A stretch of DNA of 64,000 bases. It comes from Lachnospiraceae bacterium. Its GTDB lineage: Bacteria > Bacillota > Clostridia > Lachnospirales > Lachnospiraceae. Location of the stretch: contig JAFTPP010000013.1 of assembly GCA_017463255.1 (NCBI GenBank), positions 124,001 to 188,000 on the forward strand, given 5' to 3'. This document shows, piece by piece, positions 60,716 to 64,000 of the stretch. The notes beneath the pieces are model-generated. The model saw only the letters and a list, made by a program, of their open reading frames with translations, was not told the origin of the DNA and ran no database searches. The position numbers and the translations under genes are program-made. How positions within the stretch are numbered: position 1 is the first letter of the stretch; each line of letters opens with the position of its first letter.

Positions 60716-61870
60716 ATGGTAATCATAAACGGCAAGATTTTTACAATGGAAGATAAAACCATCGAATGCGGTTACATCCGCACAAAAGGGAAATTCATTG
60801 AAGAAGTGGGAGATATGTCTACTTATAAAAAAATAAAAGACGAACAAGTTATAGATGTGAATGGAGCCTGGGTTTTGCCCGGGCTCATTGAGTCTCATGC
60901 ACACATAGGGATTACGGAAGAAAAATGGGGAACCATAGCAGATGATTGCAATGAGGGGACAAATCCGGTAACAGCATCCCTTCGGGCAATGGATGCCATA
61001 AATCCTATGGACCCTGCTTTTCATGACGCCATTAAAGCAGGAATTACCTCTGTTATGGCAGGCCCCGGAAGTGCTAATGTAGTGGGCGGTCAGTTTGTAT
61101 TTATGAAAACACAGGGGCGTTGCATAGACAACATGATTATCAAACAGCCGGCCGCCATGAAGATTGCATTTGGCGAGAATCCCAAGACCACCTATGGAGA
61201 TAATAATCAGTATCCTTCCACCAGAATGGCAGTGGCAGCTTCCCTTCGAAGTACCTTATTTCAGGCAACTCAGTATAAAAAAGACAAAGAGAGCGGTAAC
61301 CTTGCCAAGGAAGATTTTGAGATGGAACCGTGGCTTCCTGTTTTAAGAAAAGAAATTCCAATGAAAGCACATGCCCACAGAGCGGATGATATTCTGACAG
61401 CAATCCGTATTGCCGGGGAATTTGATGTAGATATTACCATCGATCACGGAACGGAAGGACATTTAATTGTAGATGAGATAGCAGAATCCGGCTTCCCTGT
61501 AATTTCGGGTACAGCTCTTACTGCCAGAAACAAAATAGAAGTGCAAAATATGAATTTTAAAACCGCAAGTATTCTTCACAAAGCGGGTATTCTATTTTCA
61601 GTCACAACAGACCATCCCGTTGCGCTAATTCAATACCTTCCCATTTGCGCGGGACTTGCTGTGAAAAATGGGTTGCCTATGGAAGAAGGCTTAAAATCCA
61701 TCACCATCAATCCGGCACGAATCTGTCGGGTTGACGATATGGTTGGAAGTCTTAAGAAGGGAAAGCATGCGGATATTGCTATTTTTACAGGAAATCCAAT
61801 GGAAGTTTTCACGAAGACTTTATACACCATTATCGATGGTGAAGTGGTGTATGAATATTCAGAGGAGTAA
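60716..61870 (+). CDS. Amidohydrolase (imidazolonepropionase-like)
   Basis: A 384-residue metal-dependent hydrolase. Motifs include VINGKIFTMED, the metal His-x-His in VLPGLIESHAHIGI, MKAHAHRADDILTAIRI (metal His), TIDHGTEGHLI, SVTTDHPVALIQYLP with the catalytic Asp, and the C-terminal SLKKGKHADIAIFTGNP strand. It belongs to the imidazolonepropionase/amidohydrolase 1 class; substrate unknown. ATG 60716 has GGAG at 60702-60705. It is transcribed away from the cotJ operon. Confidence 0.88.
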   Translation: MVIINGKIFTMEDKTIECGYIRTKGKFIEEVGDMSTYKKIKDEQVIDVNGAWVLPGLIESHAHIGITEEKWGTIADDCNEGTNPVTASLRAMDAINPMDPAFHDAIKAGITSVMAGPGSANVVGGQFVFMKTQGRCIDNMIIKQPAAMKIAFGENPKTTYGDNNQYPSTRMAVAASLRSTLFQATQYKKDKESGNLAKEDFEMEPWLPVLRKEIPMKAHAHRADDILTAIRIAGEFDVDITIDHGTEGHLIVDEIAESGFPVISGTALTARNKIEVQNMNFKTASILHKAGILFSVTTDHPVALIQYLPICAGLAVKNGLPMEEGLKSITINPARICRVDDMVGSLKKGKHADIAIFTGNPMEVFTKTLYTIIDGEVVYEYSEE

Positions 61871-61989
61871 ACCCACACCAACGGTATAAAAATAGGTTTA
61901 CAATCAGTATTAGTGGTGTGTTCAAAAAACAAATGCGTAGTGTTATACTATGTCTATCAACACAGATACGAAATGGGGAGGAAATCGGT

Positions 61990-63102
61990 ATGAAGGTAAA
62001 AATCTCTGAGAATATACGAAAGTTTAGAAAGGAACACGCTTTAACCCAGGAGCAGCTTGCGGAAGCTTTGGGAGTAACGGTTGGCGCAGTTTATAAGTGG
62101 GAAGCAGGATTATCCATGCCGGAAATTAAGCTGCTTATGGAGCTGGCGGATCTGTTTGAGGTTTCAGTGGATGTGCTGTTAGGATATGAACAGCAAAGTA
62201 AAACCCTTGATGCACTAGCTTCAAGAATTGAAGCCCTTCGTGATGCAAGAGAGTTTGAAGAAGCAGTGAGTGAAGTTCAAGAAGCGTTAAAGAAATATCC
62301 TAATAATTTTAAGGTAGTATATCAAAGTGCTATTTTGTATCAGGTGAAGTATTTGGATAACAGGGAAGAAAGAGACAGGGATAAGTCCACGGAATTATTT
62401 CATCGGGCAATTTCTCTTTTGTATCAGAATACAGATTCTAATATCAGCGAAGTGACTATTTTAAACAGCGTTGCTGACAACTACCTGATGGCAGGAGAAA
62501 TAGAGCAGGCTTTGGAAATCTTAAAAAAGAATAATGTCTGTGGTGTGAATAATGCAAGAATCGGGTTAACGTATGCCAACGGACTTGAGATGCCAAAGGA
62601 AGCAAAGACTTATCTTATCGCAGCCTTTGAAGCCAGCCTAAAAAATATTTTGAATGCTACCATAGGTCTTTCAGGGGCATATCACAGGTTAAATCAAAAT
62701 GATAGGGCAATGAAGGCACTGGTATGGCTTAATGATTTTATTGATTGTATCAAGACGGAAAAAGAAAATATTACTTATGCAGATAGACTAAAAGCAGTCA
62801 TTATGATTCAATGCGCATACTTGGAAGCCTGTGAGCACAATTATCAAAATGCCGCAGAATATACGAAACATGCTTATACGATTGCAAAGAAGTTTGATGC
62901 TTCACCGGTTTACAACTTACATGGAATCATTTTCTGTGAGGAGGAAGATGAGACGGGAGTTGCTTTTGATGATTTGGGAAAAACTGCCATGGAGGCAGTG
63001 GAACGGGTTGCTTATGCCGAGGATTCGGAAGCATATCTATACATAAGAAAGATTTTAGGGGAATTAAAAAATGAAAAAGATGTATGTGAAACAGTTTTAT
63101 AA
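61990..63102 (+). CDS. XRE-family regulator with TPR-like helical domain
   Basis: A 370-residue protein. The N-terminal Cro/CI domain is MKVKISENIRKFRKEHALTQEQLAEALGVTVGAVYKWEAGLSMPEIKLLMELADLFEVSVDVLLGYE. The rest consists of helical repeats of TPR type (LRDAREFEEAVSEVQEALKKYPNNFKVVYQ, then ILNSVADNYLMAGEIEQALEILKKN...). ATG 61990 follows GGGAGG; the frame extending to 61918 lacks a ribosome site. Its 3' end overlaps the ABC exporter start by 32 bases, so it probably regulates that transporter, perhaps in response to a peptide. Confidence 0.88.
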   Translation: MKVKISENIRKFRKEHALTQEQLAEALGVTVGAVYKWEAGLSMPEIKLLMELADLFEVSVDVLLGYEQQSKTLDALASRIEALRDAREFEEAVSEVQEALKKYPNNFKVVYQSAILYQVKYLDNREERDRDKSTELFHRAISLLYQNTDSNISEVTILNSVADNYLMAGEIEQALEILKKNNVCGVNNARIGLTYANGLEMPKEAKTYLIAAFEASLKNILNATIGLSGAYHRLNQNDRAMKALVWLNDFIDCIKTEKENITYADRLKAVIMIQCAYLEACEHNYQNAAEYTKHAYTIAKKFDASPVYNLHGIIFCEEEDETGVAFDDLGKTAMEAVERVAYAEDSEAYLYIRKILGELKNEKDVCETVL

Positions 63103-64000
63103 AGGAAATAAATGTGCATTTATTGTATCGGTATTTACAGCATTATTAAGCGGACTTCTGGCATTGATGGTTTCCTTTTTAATGCAACAGTTAATTGATA
63201 CTATTTCCGGAGTACCCGGCGCATTGCCATTAAAAATATTGGTGCTTATTACAGGGGGATTGATGCTTGGGGTTGTTTTGCTTGAAATGATGGACTATCT
63301 TTCAAGACCGCGTTTTATGAAAAAAGCAATGGAACAATACAAAGAGTACGTTTTTGACAGGCTGATTAGAAAAAACATCCATTCCTTTCATAGTGAAACA
63401 ACAGCCACCTACATATCAGCATTGTCCAATGATGCAAACAGCATTGAAGTAAACTATTTGGAAAAGCAATTTGCGCTCATTACCCATCTCGTTACTTTTT
63501 TCGGCGCTTTTGCCATGATGGTGGTATATAGCCCTCTTTTAACTCTTATCGCAGTGCTGCTTACCATTTTGCCGGTGATTGCCACTGTGTTTGTGGGAAA
63601 CCGCATGGAAAAAGCGGAACTTGATGTATCGGATAAAAATGAAAAGTTCGTAGATACCCTAAAAGAAAGTATTCATGGGTTTTCGGTAATCAAGAGCTTT
63701 CGGGCAGAATCTACGATTCATCGTTTGTTTTCAAAGAAAAACCGCGACATAGAAAGTGCAAAATGTAAGAAACGTAAAGTCACCATTACCATAGAACTTT
63801 TGTCCACCATTGCAAGTGTTACCGCACAGCTTGGTGTGTTTATAGCAGGAGCTTACCTTGCCATATCGGGGAAAGGTGTAACAGCCGGTGTGGTCATTGT
63901 ATTTGTGAATCTGATGAACTTTGTGCTGGGACCTATTTCTGCACTTCCTGAGATTATGGCAAGCAGAAAGGCGTCCTTAGCATTGATACAGAAACTGGCA
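63071..64000 (+). CDS. ABC exporter, membrane-domain part (runs off the window)
   Basis: An open frame from ATG 63071 to the window end (310 codons so far), with GGGGA upstream inside the previous gene. The first ~280 residues give the six-span exporter-type membrane domain (CAFIVSVFTALLSGLLALMVSFLMQQLIDTI, ILVLITGGLMLGVVLLEMM, LITHLVTFFGAFAMMVVYSPLLTLIAVLLTILPVIATVFV, SFRAESTIHRLF at the cytoplasmic coupling region, then SVTAQLGVFIAGAYLAIS). The ATP-binding half is expected beyond the edge. Overlap with the XRE-TPR gene suggests an inducible efflux or peptide-export unit. Confidence 0.85.
   Translation, partial: MKKMYVKQFYKGNKCAFIVSVFTALLSGLLALMVSFLMQQLIDTISGVPGALPLKILVLITGGLMLGVVLLEMMDYLSRPRFMKKAMEQYKEYVFDRLIRKNIHSFHSETTATYISALSNDANSIEVNYLEKQFALITHLVTFFGAFAMMVVYSPLLTLIAVLLTILPVIATVFVGNRMEKAELDVSDKNEKFVDTLKESIHGFSVIKSFRAESTIHRLFSKKNRDIESAKCKKRKVTITIELLSTIASVTAQLGVFIAGAYLAISGKGVTAGVVIVFVNLMNFVLGPISALPEIMASRKASLALIQKLA

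Overview
The window looks like chromosome from a motile, spore-forming, low-G+C Gram-positive anaerobe of the Lachnospiraceae (Roseburia/Agathobacter-like). This is inferred from gene content, not from an rRNA. Sporulation genes are present (SpoIID, SpoIIQ, SpoIIID, a SPOCS-LysM protein and a CotJ cluster). Two promoters match the flagellar sigma factor SigD/FliA. The murein genes are of the diaminopimelate type (DNPR motif in MurE, adjacent dapF). Plant-glycan enzymes (GH1, GH43) and a glycogen phosphorylase are also present. No rRNA, tRNA or CRISPR array was seen.

Layout. 0-8 kb: end of a glycogen phosphorylase, an RluA-type pseudouridine synthase, a BlaI/M56-peptidase regulatory pair with visible operators, and an aconitase-family hydratase flanked by unusual arrays of short inverted repeats. 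8-13.3 kb: a SigD promoter, a likely small RNA and a SigD-controlled Ca-motif protein; then spoIID-spoIIQ, both of which have lost expected catalytic residues, and a lipoprotein that looks like a degenerate family 9 glycoside hydrolase. 13.3-20.3 kb: ddl-murF, plsC (minus strand), a PrcB-like lipoprotein and pyrC-pyrK-pyrD. 20.3-28.1 kb: SPOCS-LysM protein, a second SigD gene (minus), ispE-gntR, murI, a DUF1934 protein and a trigger-factor-like PPIase lipoprotein. 28.2-28.7 kb: a 54-bp minisatellite. 28.8-32.5 kb (minus): Cys/Met PLP enzyme, dapF, murE. 32.6-42.5 kb: AraC regulator, degenerate GGDEF protein, GH1 beta-glucosidase, a small RelE-type toxin-antitoxin pair, an APH-fold kinase, and a hybrid histidine kinase directly followed by a GH43 lipoprotein.

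42.7-57.9 kb is the accessory part. It holds an acetyltransferase, a PD-(D/E)XK-like protein, a DUF3990-like protein paired with an XRE regulator under a promoter with nested palindromes, a GT-C membrane glycosyltransferase, an S41-type peptidase, and then a 7.2-kb segment bounded by 206-bp nearly identical direct repeats. Each repeat contains a terminator and the 5' part of spoIIID. The left copy is a truncated spoIIID; the right copy leads into the intact gene. Between them lie a TIM-barrel isomerase, an XRE-methyltransferase fusion, two unknown proteins, and an AAA ATPase + RloB pair resembling the AbiL/RloAB anti-phage module. A second GT-C paralogue follows spoIIID.

57.9-64 kb: DUF2971 and Nudix proteins, a cotJ operon in which CotJA and CotJB are fused, an amidohydrolase, an XRE-TPR regulator, and the start of an ABC exporter that runs off the window.

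The best candidates for something new are the repeat-bounded defence island at spoIIID, the SigD-driven leader/small RNA at 8.28-8.37 kb, the DUF3990/XRE module, the GH9-like pseudoenzyme, and the apparently non-catalytic SpoIID/SpoIIQ pair. All function calls rest on reading motifs by eye; no searches were run.
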